NCBI GenBank assembly: GCA_902542235.1
Contig: CACBTT010000009.1
Location: 1-38,603, forward strand
Source of the DNA: an uncultured Pelagibacteraceae bacterium
GTDB lineage: Bacteria; Pseudomonadota; Alphaproteobacteria; Pelagibacterales; Pelagibacteraceae
Direction: 5' to 3'
Length of the DNA stretch: 38,603 nucleotides
Part shown: positions 16,937 through 25,745 of the stretch, piece after piece
Position numbering within the stretch: position 1 is the stretch's first letter
Layout: each line of letters starts with the position of its first letter
Program-made: the position numbers and the translations under genes
Notes under the pieces: generated by a model
Databases searched by the model: none
What the model saw: only the letters and a program-made list of their open reading frames with translations
What the model was told of the DNA's origin: nothing

Positions 16937-18453
16937 TTATTCTCCCTAATTTTTAAAAACACTATGAAAATAATATAAATCAGGACAAAATAAAAGAAGA
17001 TCTTATTACCGTGATTAGTAAAGTATGTTTTATCAACACGTTTAATCTTATTTAAATCAAAGTATCCTTTTTCAGTAGTTTGTTTAATTATTTGACCTTT
17101 GGGATTAACAAAAGCTGATACTCCATTATTTGTTGACCTAATAACATTTTTACCTTCTTCAATTGATCTGAATATCGAATGTGACAAATGTTGTACAGGT
17201 CCAATGGAATTACCAAACCAACCGTCCTCAGAAATATTTAATATAAAATCATAGTATTTTTTATTTGGATTAATTTCTCCGGAATAAATAATTTCATAAC
17301 AAATAAGTGGAATAAATTTTAACTGATCAATTTTCAAAATTTCTCTTTTATTATCAGCTGAAAATGATTGATAGCCTTGAGTTATTTTTTTTAAACCTAG
17401 TTTTTTAAAAAAATTCTCAAAAGGCAAAAATTCTCCAAATGGAACAAGTTTATTCTTGTTATATTTATACAATAATTCAGACTTATTATTTAATACCACC
17501 AAAGAGTTATAAATTTTATTCTCTTTAATGCTATTAATTCCTAATATAACTTTATGATTAGTGTTAAATTTTTTTTGGAAGATATTTTTAAAGAATTTGA
17601 GATCTTTTAAATAAATACTACTAATTATTCCCTCTGGAAAAATAATTATTTTTTTTTTAGCTATATTTGGATTATCCAAAGTAAATAATTCATTAATATA
17701 TTTTTCCAGATCTTGATTTATTAAGAATCTTTCAATTGGTATATTTGGTGAGACAACTCGAATAACAGAGTCTAAGTTATCATATTTTTTTTTTTCAAAA
17801 TTTTTGATATTCAAACTTCCATACAAAAAATTTAGTACTACTAAAATTAAACAAAAACAAATAATTAAGTACCTTGTTGAACTTTTGTAGTTAAAAAAAA
17901 ATATTATTGGTAATAAAAAAATAGTTATTGATAATAAATTTAATGTGTAAGTGCCTATATAAGATAAAATTTGTAAAGAAGATAAATAATTTGAGAGACT
18001 AAAAACTGTTAAATTCCATGGAAAACCTCCGAAAATAAAACTTCTTAGAAATTCAAAGCTTCCAAAAAAAATTGAAAAAATTAAAATTGATGAAAACTTA
18101 TTTTTTAAATTAAAAAAGTTACACAAAAAAGTAACCAACCCATAGAATATTCCTAAAAATGTAGGAATTAATATTAATGCAAATGGTATGATAAATTTGA
18201 AGTTTACATCAAATGTCAAAGAGTTTGTAATCCAATAAAGGTTAGAAATAAAATAACCAAATCCAAAGATACAACCAACAAAAAATGAAATAATTTTTTT
18301 ATCTACATAATTAATTAATATGTAAAGTAATGTTGGAAATGTTAAAAAATTAATAAATAATAAATTATAAGGAGGCAAACTAAATGAAGTTAGTATACCT
18401 AAAGATAAACATATTAAATATATATAAGTTTTATTTTCTAGAATTGATTTCAA
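16933..18453 (-). CDS. lnt: apolipoprotein N-acyltransferase
   Basis: 506 residues. Lnt adds the third acyl chain to the N-terminal cysteine of lipoproteins in the inner membrane. About six to eight membrane segments cover residues 1-210; a periplasmic nitrilase-type domain covers about 230-470; a last membrane helix lies at 483-500. The catalytic triad is complete: E274 (FPEGIIS), K335 ([14 protein letters not shown]) and C385 (PLICYEI), close to E267, K335 and C387 of E. coli. It overlaps ybeY by 4 nt. corC, usual between ybeY and lnt in relatives, is missing. Confidence 0.95.
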   Translation of the reverse strand: MKSILENKTYIYLICLSLGILTSFSLPPYNLLFINFLTFPTLLYILINYVDKKIISFFVGCIFGFGYFISNLYWITNSLTFDVNFKFIIPFALILIPTFLGIFYGLVTFLCNFFNLKNKFSSILIFSIFFGSFEFLRSFIFGGFPWNLTVFSLSNYLSSLQILSYIGTYTLNLLSITIFLLPIIFFFNYKSSTRYLIICFCLILVVLNFLYGSLNIKNFEKKKYDNLDSVIRVVSPNIPIERFLINQDLEKYINELFTLDNPNIAKKKIIIFPEGIISSIYLKDLKFFKNIFQKKFNTNHKVILGINSIKENKIYNSLVVLNNKSELLYKYNKNKLVPFGEFLPFENFFKKLGLKKITQGYQSFSADNKREILKIDQLKFIPLICYEIIYSGEINPNKKYYDFILNISEDGWFGNSIGPVQHLSHSIFRSIEEGKNVIRSTNNGVSAFVNPKGQIIKQTTEKGYFDLNKIKRVDKTYFTNHGNKIFFYFVLIYIIFIVFLKIRENK

Positions 18454-18896
18454 TTTATTTTGTTCAATTTTTTAAATATTAAATTTTCTTTTTTCATCAT
18501 TAAATAATAATCTTTATTTTTTTTATGGTTGTATCCTAGAAGATGCAAATAACCGTGAATCCACATTTTATCCAATTCATAATCGAATTTAGATGATTTT
18601 GCTCTTTCATTTATTATTTCAAAAGAAATTGCTATATCTCCTAAATATATTTTATTTTTTAATTTAATTTTTAAAGGAAATGAAAGAACGTCAGTTGAGA
18701 TATTTTTATTTCTAAATTTTGAATTTAAATGCTTCATTTTTTTATTGTTAGTAAGCATTACTGTAAATTCTTGACTTTTATTTTTAAAATTGCTTAGTTT
18801 AGATAGTTTGTTTAATTTCTTTTTGAAATAAATTTCTGGTTTTTTTAATTTTTTTTTCCAGATATTTTTGTCTAAAACTATGTTGGCTTTAATCAT
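18450..18896 (-). CDS. ybeY: endoribonuclease YbeY
   Basis: 148 residues. YbeY is a zinc endoribonuclease for 16S rRNA 3'-end maturation and ribosome quality control. The motif HGYLHLLGYNH gives the three zinc ligands H114, H118 and H124. STDVLSFPL at about 67-75 is another family signature. It overlaps phoH by 8 nt and lnt by 4 nt, an order shared with many bacteria (phoH-like ybeZ with ybeY). Confidence 0.93.
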   Translation of the reverse strand: MIKANIVLDKNIWKKKLKKPEIYFKKKLNKLSKLSNFKNKSQEFTVMLTNNKKMKHLNSKFRNKNISTDVLSFPLKIKLKNKIYLGDIAISFEIINERAKSSKFDYELDKMWIHGYLHLLGYNHKKNKDYYLMMKKENLIFKKLNKIN

Positions 18897-19902
18897 TATC
18901 TGAATTTTTTTCAGAATAAGCCTTGACTATCTTAGAAACTAGTGGATGTCTAACAACATCAGTATAATCAAAATCTACTACAGATATTTCTTTTAAATGA
19001 CCAAGTAATTTTTTTGATCTATTTAAACCTGACATTGTTTTATTAGGCAAGTCAATTTGGGAAGGATCACCATTAATAACTATTTTAGAATTTTCACCGA
19101 TTCTTGTTAAGAACATTTTTATTTGAGTATCAGAAGCATTTTGCGCCTCATCTAGTATTGCGAATGAATTTTTTAGGGTTCTTCCTCTCATAAAAGCAAG
19201 AGGTGCAATTTCAATATCTCCAACTTCTATTTTTTTTTGAATTTTTTCAAAATCCAATAAGTCGTATAATGAGTCGTAAAGTGGTCTTAAATAAGGATCG
19301 ACTTTTTCTCTCATATCGCCCGGTAAAAATCCCAATCTCTCTCCTGCCTCAACTGCTGGTCTAGATAAAATAATTCGCTCTATTTTTTTATCTAATAGCA
19401 TCGTTAAAGCGACTGCAACTGCTAAAAAAGTTTTGCCGGTTCCCGCCGGTCCTGCAGAAATAATAATATCTGATTCTTTTAGTGCTCTTATATAATTTTT
19501 TTGTTTTTCTGATCTTGGTATAACCGATTTCTTTGGAGTTTTTATTATGTATTCAACGTTTCCATGTTTATTTGTAATTTTTTCATCAATCATAAATTTG
19601 TTTATTGATGACTCTATATCCTTTCTTTCTATTGTTCCATTATTTAAAAATTGATCTACAAGAAATTGAATAGCATTCTTTATTAATTCATTCTTTTCAT
19701 GAGTATTTTTTAATAAAATTGAGTTTCCTCTAGAGTAAATACTTGTATTTGTAATTTTTTCTAATTCCTTTAAATTATTATTAAATTCTCCTAAAACACC
19801 CAAAAGCAAATCGTTACTTTGAAATACAATGCTTAAGGCATTGTTTTCTGAATATACGTATTTTAAATCAGGATTAATTTTTGATTTTGCAAAATTTTTC
19901 AA
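18889..19902 (-). CDS. ybeZ: PhoH-like ATPase (YbeZ)
   Basis: 337 residues. Walker A GPAGTGKT is at 151-158, and the Walker B-like segment is SFAILDEAQNAS near 247-258; VIRGRTL-type loops (PLAFMRGRTLKNSF) precede it. The PhoH core fills the C-terminal two thirds. It is thought to work with YbeY in rRNA handling; the 8-nt overlap with ybeY supports this. The gene starts 1 nt after the miaB stop. Confidence 0.93.
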   Translation of the reverse strand: MKNFAKSKINPDLKYVYSENNALSIVFQSNDLLLGVLGEFNNNLKELEKITNTSIYSRGNSILLKNTHEKNELIKNAIQFLVDQFLNNGTIERKDIESSINKFMIDEKITNKHGNVEYIIKTPKKSVIPRSEKQKNYIRALKESDIIISAGPAGTGKTFLAVAVALTMLLDKKIERIILSRPAVEAGERLGFLPGDMREKVDPYLRPLYDSLYDLLDFEKIQKKIEVGDIEIAPLAFMRGRTLKNSFAILDEAQNASDTQIKMFLTRIGENSKIVINGDPSQIDLPNKTMSGLNRSKKLLGHLKEISVVDFDYTDVVRHPLVSKIVKAYSEKNSDND

Positions 19903-19903
19903 A

Positions 19904-21235
19904 TTATGCTGCTTTCATTTCATCTATTACTTTACCAAATAAAGAATTTTGATTACTTTTTTCGATATTAACATTAACTAGTTTACCAATAAGACTTTCA
20001 TTACCATCAAAGATTACTGAGTTTAAAAATTTATTTCGTCCAAAATATTTGTTTTGGTTTTTAAGTTTATTCTCCACAAGTACCTCTAAGGTTTTGCCTT
20101 CTAAAGATTTATTCAATTCTATTTGATTACTAAATAATTTTTCTTGAATGCTTATCAGCCTGTTTTTAAGTTTATATTTTTCAGTAATCTCTAATTCGGC
20201 AGCCTTTGTTCCTGGTCTTGGACTAAAAATAAAAGAAAATGAATTTATAAATTTAATTTTATTAACTAAATTTAAGGTTTCTTTAAAATCATTCTCCGTT
20301 TCTCCAGGATATCCAATAATAAAGTCGCTAGAAAATTTTATATCTGGGTTAATTTTGATTAATTTTTCATAAATATTTAAATAATAACTTACAGTATGCT
20401 TTCTGTTCATCATTTTTAATATTCTGTCAGAGCCACTTTGAATTGGTAAATGAACAAAAGGCATTAATTTTTTTGAATTTTTGTAACATTCAATAAGATC
20501 ATCTGTCATATCTCTTGGATGAGATGTAGTATATCTAATTCTAGCTATTTCGTTATATTTACTGAGAGTATTAATAAGATCTGACAGTCGATACTCTTTA
20601 GGTCCATCTATAAACGAATACGCATTTACGTTTTGTCCAAGAAAAGTTATTTCTCTAGATCCGTTTTTTATCAATCTCTCAGCTTCATCAATAATACTTT
20701 TGAATGGTCTAGAGTATTCTGGTCCTCTAGTATAAGGAACAACACAAAAATGACAGAACTTATCACAACCCTCTTGAATTGTTAAAAAAGATGAAACATT
20801 TGTATTGTTATTTTTAATATTATCGAAGTACCTAAACTTTGAAACTGAGTCGAATTCAGTTTCTTCAACTTTATTTTCTTCTTCAAAGCTTTTTAAAAAA
20901 TTATTTATTTTTTGATAAGATTGAGGACCTATAACTAAATCTATATATTTCTCTCTATTAAGCATCTCAGTATTTTCAGCTTGTGCTACGCAACCAGCAA
21001 TAACCATGATTGGTTTCTTTTTATCTTTGTACAATTTCTTAACTCTTCCAATCTCATGATAAACTTTGTCTTTAGCTTTATCTCTAATATGACAAGTGTT
21101 TAAAATATAACAATCAGCATCACCCTGATTTTCAGTTTTATTATATCCTATAGCTTTAACAGCGTCGTATATCCTGTTAGAGTCATACTCATTCATTTGA
21201 CAACCAAATGTCTTTATAAAAACCTTTTTATGCAT
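19904..21235 (-). CDS. miaB: tRNA-2-methylthio-N6-isopentenyladenosine synthase
   Basis: 443 residues, full length. MiaB is a radical-SAM methylthiotransferase modifying A37 of tRNAs reading UNN codons. All six cluster cysteines are there: C12 (TFGCQMNEYDS), C48, C82 for the auxiliary cluster and C157, C161, C164 (CDKFCHFC) for the SAM cluster. The C-terminal TRAM domain begins around 375. It lies between fur and phoH, the usual alphaproteobacterial order. Confidence 0.96.
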   Translation of the reverse strand: MHKKVFIKTFGCQMNEYDSNRIYDAVKAIGYNKTENQGDADCYILNTCHIRDKAKDKVYHEIGRVKKLYKDKKKPIMVIAGCVAQAENTEMLNREKYIDLVIGPQSYQKINNFLKSFEEENKVEETEFDSVSKFRYFDNIKNNNTNVSSFLTIQEGCDKFCHFCVVPYTRGPEYSRPFKSIIDEAERLIKNGSREITFLGQNVNAYSFIDGPKEYRLSDLINTLSKYNEIARIRYTTSHPRDMTDDLIECYKNSKKLMPFVHLPIQSGSDRILKMMNRKHTVSYYLNIYEKLIKINPDIKFSSDFIIGYPGETENDFKETLNLVNKIKFINSFSFIFSPRPGTKAAELEITEKYKLKNRLISIQEKLFSNQIELNKSLEGKTLEVLVENKLKNQNKYFGRNKFLNSVIFDGNESLIGKLVNVNIEKSNQNSLFGKVIDEMKAA

Positions 21236-21238
21236 GAA

Positions 21239-21658
21239 TTACTTTTTTTTGATTCCGTAAAGTTCTAATTTATGATCAACGAGTTTATAGCCATATTTAT
21301 CGGCAATTTTCTTTTGTAATTCCTCGATCTCTTCGTCAACAAATTCTATAATTTCTCCAGTTTTTATATCAATCAAATGATTATGATCATCATTTAACTC
21401 ATATCTTGCTTTGCCAGATTTAAAATCATGTTTTGTTAATATACCCGCTTCTTCAAAAAGTTTGACTGTTCTATAGACAGTAGCAATACTAATTTTAGAA
21501 TCTATTTGAGAAACTCTATTATATAATTCATCAACATCTGGGTGGTCAGATTCTCCATATGTTTTTTTAGATTCTGATATTACTCTGGCTATTATCCTTC
21601 TTTGATCTGTAAGTTTAACTCCATTTTTTTGACATTTTTCTTCAATAGTTTCTAACAT
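21239..21658 (-). CDS. fur: Fur family metal-responsive regulator (Fur/Mur)
   Basis: 139 residues. Winged helix with KLTDQRRIIARVI near 15-27 and the recognition helix ISIATVYRTVKLFEEAGIL at about 76-94. The metal site candidates DDHNHLIDIKTGEIIEF (about 110-126) fit Fur/Mur of alphaproteobacteria; the C-terminal CxxC pairs of gammaproteobacterial Fur are absent. Depending on lineage this branch senses Fe or Mn, which the sequence alone does not settle. Gap to miaB is 3 nt. This is the second Fur-family gene in the window and a candidate binder of the boxes at 1039-1146. Confidence 0.88.
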   Translation of the reverse strand: MLETIEEKCQKNGVKLTDQRRIIARVISESKKTYGESDHPDVDELYNRVSQIDSKISIATVYRTVKLFEEAGILTKHDFKSGKARYELNDDHNHLIDIKTGEIIEFVDEEIEELQKKIADKYGYKLVDHKLELYGIKKK

Positions 21659-21666
21659 AATATATT

Positions 21667-22044
21667 TTAACTCGAGTAAAGGGGTTTAATCAAATTAATA
21701 TTTGTAAAATTTTTTTTATCAATTTTTACTAACTGATCTACGTCTTTATCTGTTAATTGTTCACTCAAAAAACCATATAAATCAATATTTTTTGCAAAAG
21801 CAATGCCTTTAGCAATTGCTATAGAATTTCTAATACTTGATATTTTACCAGGACCTTGATTGACAAATATTTCACTAATTTTATCTAGATTTGAATCATG
21901 TTCGTTAAGAAAATTCAAAATTAATATCATTATTTTATCAAAATTTTCTCTACTGTTTATATGAGTGGTAGTATAAGATTCTAAGTCAGTTATGAGTGAA
22001 AATAAAATTTTATCATCTGCGGCATTAATAATTAAAGTATTCAT
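21667..22044 (-). CDS. tsaB: shortened TsaB-like tRNA threonylcarbamoyladenosine biosynthesis protein
   Basis: 125 residues, versus about 210-230 for ordinary TsaB. The first half fits: MNTLIINAADDKILFSLI is the ASKHA-fold first strand, and NQGPGKISSIRNSIAIAKGIAF (63-84) is the GPGSFTGLRI region, although with changed residues. The end IKPLYSS resembles the C-terminal PLYLR of full TsaB. So about 80-100 residues in the middle are missing rather than the C-terminus. TsaB partners TsaD and TsaE in making t6A37 of tRNA. rimI, usually next, is absent; fur follows after 8 nt. Its 5' end overlaps the divergent deacetylase by 53 nt. Confidence 0.7.
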   Translation of the reverse strand: MNTLIINAADDKILFSLITDLESYTTTHINSRENFDKIMILILNFLNEHDSNLDKISEIFVNQGPGKISSIRNSIAIAKGIAFAKNIDLYGFLSEQLTDKDVDQLVKIDKKNFTNINLIKPLYSS

Positions 22045-23044
22045 TTTTTCTATTATTTTTTTAAACGTTAAAGCTGAAGTAGTAAATAAAAAATATTTTA
22101 AAAATGAACAAGGTATTTTAGCAATTATGTATCATAGATTTGAAGAAAATAAGTATCCATCAACAAATATAAGGTTAGAAATATTTAAAAAGCATATTAA
22201 TTTAATAAAAGAAAATAATTTAAATTTTTATGATCCTGCTGAATTTAAAAAAAATTTTGCAAAAGTTAAGGAACAAAAGAAAATTTTACTAACTATTGAT
22301 GATGCATTTACATCATTTTATGAAAATGCTTGGCCAATTTTAAAAGAAGAAAAAATTCCTTTTATTTTATTTGTTTCAACAGAAGCCGTTGGAAATAAAG
22401 GATATATGAGTTGGGACCAAATAAAAGAAATAGAAAAAGAGAATTTTGCATTCATTGGCAATCATTCACACTCGCACGATTATTTGACGAAATTTACTTT
22501 TCAAAAGTTTGTAGAAGATATTGAAAAATCAATTAAAATTTTTAACGATAAATTAGGTTATAATCCAAGTTTTTTTTCATATCCTTTTGGCGAGTATAAC
22601 CTAGAACAAAAAAATTATATCTCAAATAACTTTGAATTTGCATTTGGTCAACACTCAGGTGTTATTGATTTAAACAAAGATAAATATGAACTACCCAGAT
22701 TCCCTATAAACGAGAAATACGGTGAACCAAAAAGATTTAAAGATGTAATATCTTATTTACCACTTCAGTATAAAACTATTAAACCTGAAAACAAATTTAT
22801 GAATGATGGAGAAAATCCACCAAAAATGACAATAGAATTTTTTAAAGATCAAAAAAATTTAGAAAATATTAATTGCTTTTCAAATGAAGGGTCAAAATGG
22901 AAAAAAACTAAAATTGTCTTAATTGACAATATATTAAATATTGATTTTGCAGAAAAATTTATTGAAAGAAGAGGTAGAATTAATTGTTCTCTAAAAGATG
23001 AAATGGGATGGAGATTTTCTGGTTTCCAATTTGTTAAAAATTAA
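21992..23044 (+). CDS. secreted polysaccharide deacetylase family protein
   Basis: 350 residues. Residues 1-28 (ending LNVKA) form a signal peptide, and no other ATG, GTG or TTG could supply it, so the start at 21992 is preferred despite a 53-nt overlap with tsaB. The NodB-type domain covers about 42-250: MYHRF at 46-50, the metal and catalytic aspartates D103-D104 in TIDDAF, and NHSHSHDYL with metal histidines H158 and H162. FFSYPFGEYN is the third motif. The likely substrate is an N-acetylated envelope glycan, with the exact one unknown. The stretch after 265 is lineage-specific. It converges with the Bax-like gene, overlapping by 4 nt. Confidence 0.85.
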   Translation: MSENKILSSAALIIKVFIFSIIFLNVKAEVVNKKYFKNEQGILAIMYHRFEENKYPSTNIRLEIFKKHINLIKENNLNFYDPAEFKKNFAKVKEQKKILLTIDDAFTSFYENAWPILKEEKIPFILFVSTEAVGNKGYMSWDQIKEIEKENFAFIGNHSHSHDYLTKFTFQKFVEDIEKSIKIFNDKLGYNPSFFSYPFGEYNLEQKNYISNNFEFAFGQHSGVIDLNKDKYELPRFPINEKYGEPKRFKDVISYLPLQYKTIKPENKFMNDGENPPKMTIEFFKDQKNLENINCFSNEGSKWKKTKIVLIDNILNIDFAEKFIERRGRINCSLKDEMGWRFSGFQFVKN

Positions 23045-24141
23045 ATTAATTTTTTAGTCTTCTTACTTGTTGGCATAACATTTACATCATCAAAATCTGT
23101 AAGAGAATTTTGTTTTATAATTTTTTTTAATACTTCAATGTATTCCTGTCCTGTCTCGGCATATTTATCTAGGTAATTAACTAACTTTAAACTATCTAGT
23201 TTTTCATCATTATCTCTTTGAATTGCTCTTTCTTTTCTAAATTCGATATAACTGCTATGTGTATTTAAATTTCGCTGATATGCTCTTACTGATGCTTTAA
23301 GAACTGCAAACTTTGCAACTTTGTGTTTTGCATCTTTATCAACACCTGCTGGTCTAATTCCATCACCATTCCAAGTCCATTGCCCAAATAATGCATTACC
23401 CTCTTGTGCAAATCTAGATGTCCCCCATCCAGTTTCTTTAGCAGCTTGAGCAAGTGCTAAAGAGACTGGTATTTCATCCATTCTAACTTTCAGAGAATAA
23501 AAATCTCCATCTTTCAAACCATATTGTTTAAATTTTTCTTTTAACCAATTCTTTTCTTTTTGTGTGTTGATATTCTTAGCTAATATTCTAAATAATTCTT
23601 TTCTATCAAGTCGAATTTTAGCATTCTCCTCTACGATCAATGGTAAAACTATTTGAATAAATAGTCTCTTCCTCTTTTTTGAACTCTCAATACTTTTAAT
23701 CTCTTTTGGAAGATGGTCAATTTTATTTCCAATGTTAACAAGCTTTGTCTTTCTTACTTTTTCGAGATTATAGTTTGTATCTTTAAATAATTGCTCAATT
23801 GTTCTTGCATCAAATCTTATTGAATTTTGTCCCTCATCATCTGTACTGAAAAAATCGATATCAGCAAAAATATTTTTTAAACTTAAATTTTTTGTTTTAG
23901 TTTCTTTCTCTCCATCAAGAATTTTTTTTCTTTTGTCTATTTCTTGGTCAAAATTTATACCAGCATTTGAGATTACAGATTTTTTGAAATTTATATTTTT
24001 ATCTAAAAAATTGCTTACAGTCGGTAAAGAAAAGAACGAGAATATTACAAAAATACTAATTGCAGAAAATCTAAATACATTACTTTTCTTTTGCCTAGGT
24101 TTAATACTTTTATTTTTTGTACGTCTGACCATTAATTTCAA
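23041..24141 (-). CDS. Bax-like glucosaminidase domain protein
   Basis: 366 residues. A basic start followed by a membrane anchor (about 22-45) places the rest in the periplasm. Residues about 45-200 are a lysine-rich spacer. The glucosaminidase/Bax domain lies in the C-terminal half: VSLALAQAAKETGWGTSRFAQEGNALFGQW contains the catalytic-site glutamate E in AAKETGWGTS, then RAYQRNLNTHSSY. Proteins of this type cut N-acetylglucosaminyl bonds in peptidoglycan. Its 3' end overlaps the deacetylase, so two cell-wall-type enzymes face each other here. Confidence 0.85.
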   Translation of the reverse strand: MKLMVRRTKNKSIKPRQKKSNVFRFSAISIFVIFSFFSLPTVSNFLDKNINFKKSVISNAGINFDQEIDKRKKILDGEKETKTKNLSLKNIFADIDFFSTDDEGQNSIRFDARTIEQLFKDTNYNLEKVRKTKLVNIGNKIDHLPKEIKSIESSKKRKRLFIQIVLPLIVEENAKIRLDRKELFRILAKNINTQKEKNWLKEKFKQYGLKDGDFYSLKVRMDEIPVSLALAQAAKETGWGTSRFAQEGNALFGQWTWNGDGIRPAGVDKDAKHKVAKFAVLKASVRAYQRNLNTHSSYIEFRKERAIQRDNDEKLDSLKLVNYLDKYAETGQEYIEVLKKIIKQNSLTDFDDVNVMPTSKKTKKLI

Positions 24142-24160
24142 TATAATTATTATTACTTAA

Positions 24161-24703
24161 TTATACAGCTAAAACTTCTTTAACTTCTGGGATATAATGA
24201 CAAAGCAAGTTTTCAACACCTTTTTTTAAAGTGAGAGTTGAAGATGGACAGCCTGAACAACTGCCTTTTAACAAAACTTTAACTTTTCCATCCTTGAATT
24301 CTTGGAACTTTATATCTCCTCCATCTCTTGCAACAGCAGGTCTGATTTTAGAATCTAAAATACTTATAATTTTTTTTTCAATTTCTGAATAATTTTTGTT
24401 TTGCTCTTCTTCATTTGTTTTATCAATAATGCATGAATTGCCATTTGCGTAATGCTCATTGACATATGATATAACAATATGCTGAATATCTTCCCATCTT
24501 TTATTCTCTTCTTTATTTATAGAAAAGAAATCTTCCCCTAAAAATACTCCAGTCACTCCATTTATCTTTAGTAAGTTCTTTATCAATAAATTATTTGTAT
24601 CATCTTGATTTAAAACTTCTAATGGACCATTATTAGATACCTTTCTACCAGGTAGAAACTTTAACGAATTTGGATTTGGCGTATTTTCAGTTTGTATAAA
24701 CAT
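24161..24703 (-). CDS. NifU-like Fe-S cluster carrier (Nfu)
   Basis: 180 residues. The N-terminal Nfu_N domain (about 1-90; TENTPNPNSLKFLPG) is joined to the C-terminal NifU domain (about 105-178) with the cluster-binding C149 and C152 in GSCSGCPSS. The two-domain layout is that of mitochondrial/alphaproteobacterial Nfu, which delivers 4Fe-4S clusters to enzymes. It lies 19 nt upstream of the Bax-like gene and 37 nt downstream of trpS. Confidence 0.93.
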   Translation of the reverse strand: MFIQTENTPNPNSLKFLPGRKVSNNGPLEVLNQDDTNNLLIKNLLKINGVTGVFLGEDFFSINKEENKRWEDIQHIVISYVNEHYANGNSCIIDKTNEEEQNKNYSEIEKKIISILDSKIRPAVARDGGDIKFQEFKDGKVKVLLKGSCSGCPSSTLTLKKGVENLLCHYIPEVKEVLAV

Positions 24704-24740
24704 AGGTTTTATATAATGTTTATTTCAAATTATTAAATGA

Positions 24741-25742
24741 TTAAAAACCAACTATTTCTTTTATCTTTTTAACTTTTTTAGATGAAATATCCTCTGCTTT
24801 TGCTGCTCCATCAACTAAAATTTGATCTATATAATTTTTATCTGATAACAATTTTTGTATTTCTTTAGATATAGGTGACAATTTTGTCACAATTATTTCA
24901 GATAGTTTTTTTTTTAGGTCAGAAAAATTTTTTCCCTCAAATTCATTTAATGTATCAACAATATTTTGATTGCTTAAGCTAGAATAAATACCCATCAAAT
25001 TTTCTGCTTCAGGTCTGCCCTTAAGTCCCTCTTCATTTCCAGGTAAAATATCGTTATCTGTTTTTGCTTTTTTTATTTTGTTAATAATTTGATCTTCGGT
25101 ATCTGTTAAATTGATCCTGCTTCCTTCAGCAATATCTGACTTACTCATTTTTTTTGTGCCATCTTTCAAACTCATTATTCTTGAGAAATTTTTTTGTATG
25201 AGAGGCTCAGGAGGTCTTAATAAATCTGGACACTTATATTCATTGTTAAATTTTTGAGCTATATCTCTACAGAGTTCTAGATGCTGTTTTTGATCATCTC
25301 CAACTGGAACATGAGTAGCATCATACAAAAGAATATCAGAGGCCATTAGAATTGGATAAATATATAAACCAACACTAGCTTTTTCCTTGTCTTTTCCGGC
25401 TTTCTCTTTGAATTGTGTCATTCTATTTAGCCAACCCATTCTAGCAATACATCCTAAAATCCACGAACCCTCAGAATGTGCAGGAACTAATGATTGATTG
25501 AATATTATACTATTTTTTGGATCAATACCGCTTGCAATAAATGCTGCTGCTGTCTCTCTAATATTATTTTTTAACTCTGTCGGATCTTGCATTACCGTAA
25601 TGGCATGAAGATCGACAACGCAAAAAATGCAGTTGTTATCTTTATTATTTTGTAAATCTACAAAATTTTTTATTGCACCTATGTAATTGCCTAGATGTAA
25701 ATTTCCCGTTGGTTGAACTCCTGAAAAAATTTTTTTAGACAT
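24741..25742 (-). CDS. trpS: tryptophanyl-tRNA synthetase
   Basis: 333 residues, normal bacterial length. Class I synthetase signatures are TGNLHLGNY at 12-20 (HIGH variant) and KMSKS at 198-202. [15 protein letters not shown] is the tryptophan/tRNA site segment. It charges tRNA-Trp in the cytoplasm. Gap of 3 nt from murJ suggests co-transcription. The C-terminus IKEIVGF is short but usual for the family. Confidence 0.97.
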   Translation of the reverse strand: MSKKIFSGVQPTGNLHLGNYIGAIKNFVDLQNNKDNNCIFCVVDLHAITVMQDPTELKNNIRETAAAFIASGIDPKNSIIFNQSLVPAHSEGSWILGCIARMGWLNRMTQFKEKAGKDKEKASVGLYIYPILMASDILLYDATHVPVGDDQKQHLELCRDIAQKFNNEYKCPDLLRPPEPLIQKNFSRIMSLKDGTKKMSKSDIAEGSRINLTDTEDQIINKIKKAKTDNDILPGNEEGLKGRPEAENLMGIYSSLSNQNIVDTLNEFEGKNFSDLKKKLSEIIVTKLSPISKEIQKLLSDKNYIDQILVDGAAKAEDISSKKVKKIKEIVGF

Positions 25743-25745
25743 AAT

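Noticed and set aside
16937..17000. Possible SAM riboswitch before metK
   Set aside because: lnt overlaps metK by 4 nt and the region codes for the end of Lnt; no aptamer-like structure is visible.
24130..24160. Sequence ATAATTATTATTACTTA before the Bax-like gene, similar to the boxes at 1039-1086
   Set aside because: It lacks the GCG flank and the symmetry, stands alone, and such runs are expected by chance in DNA this AT-rich.
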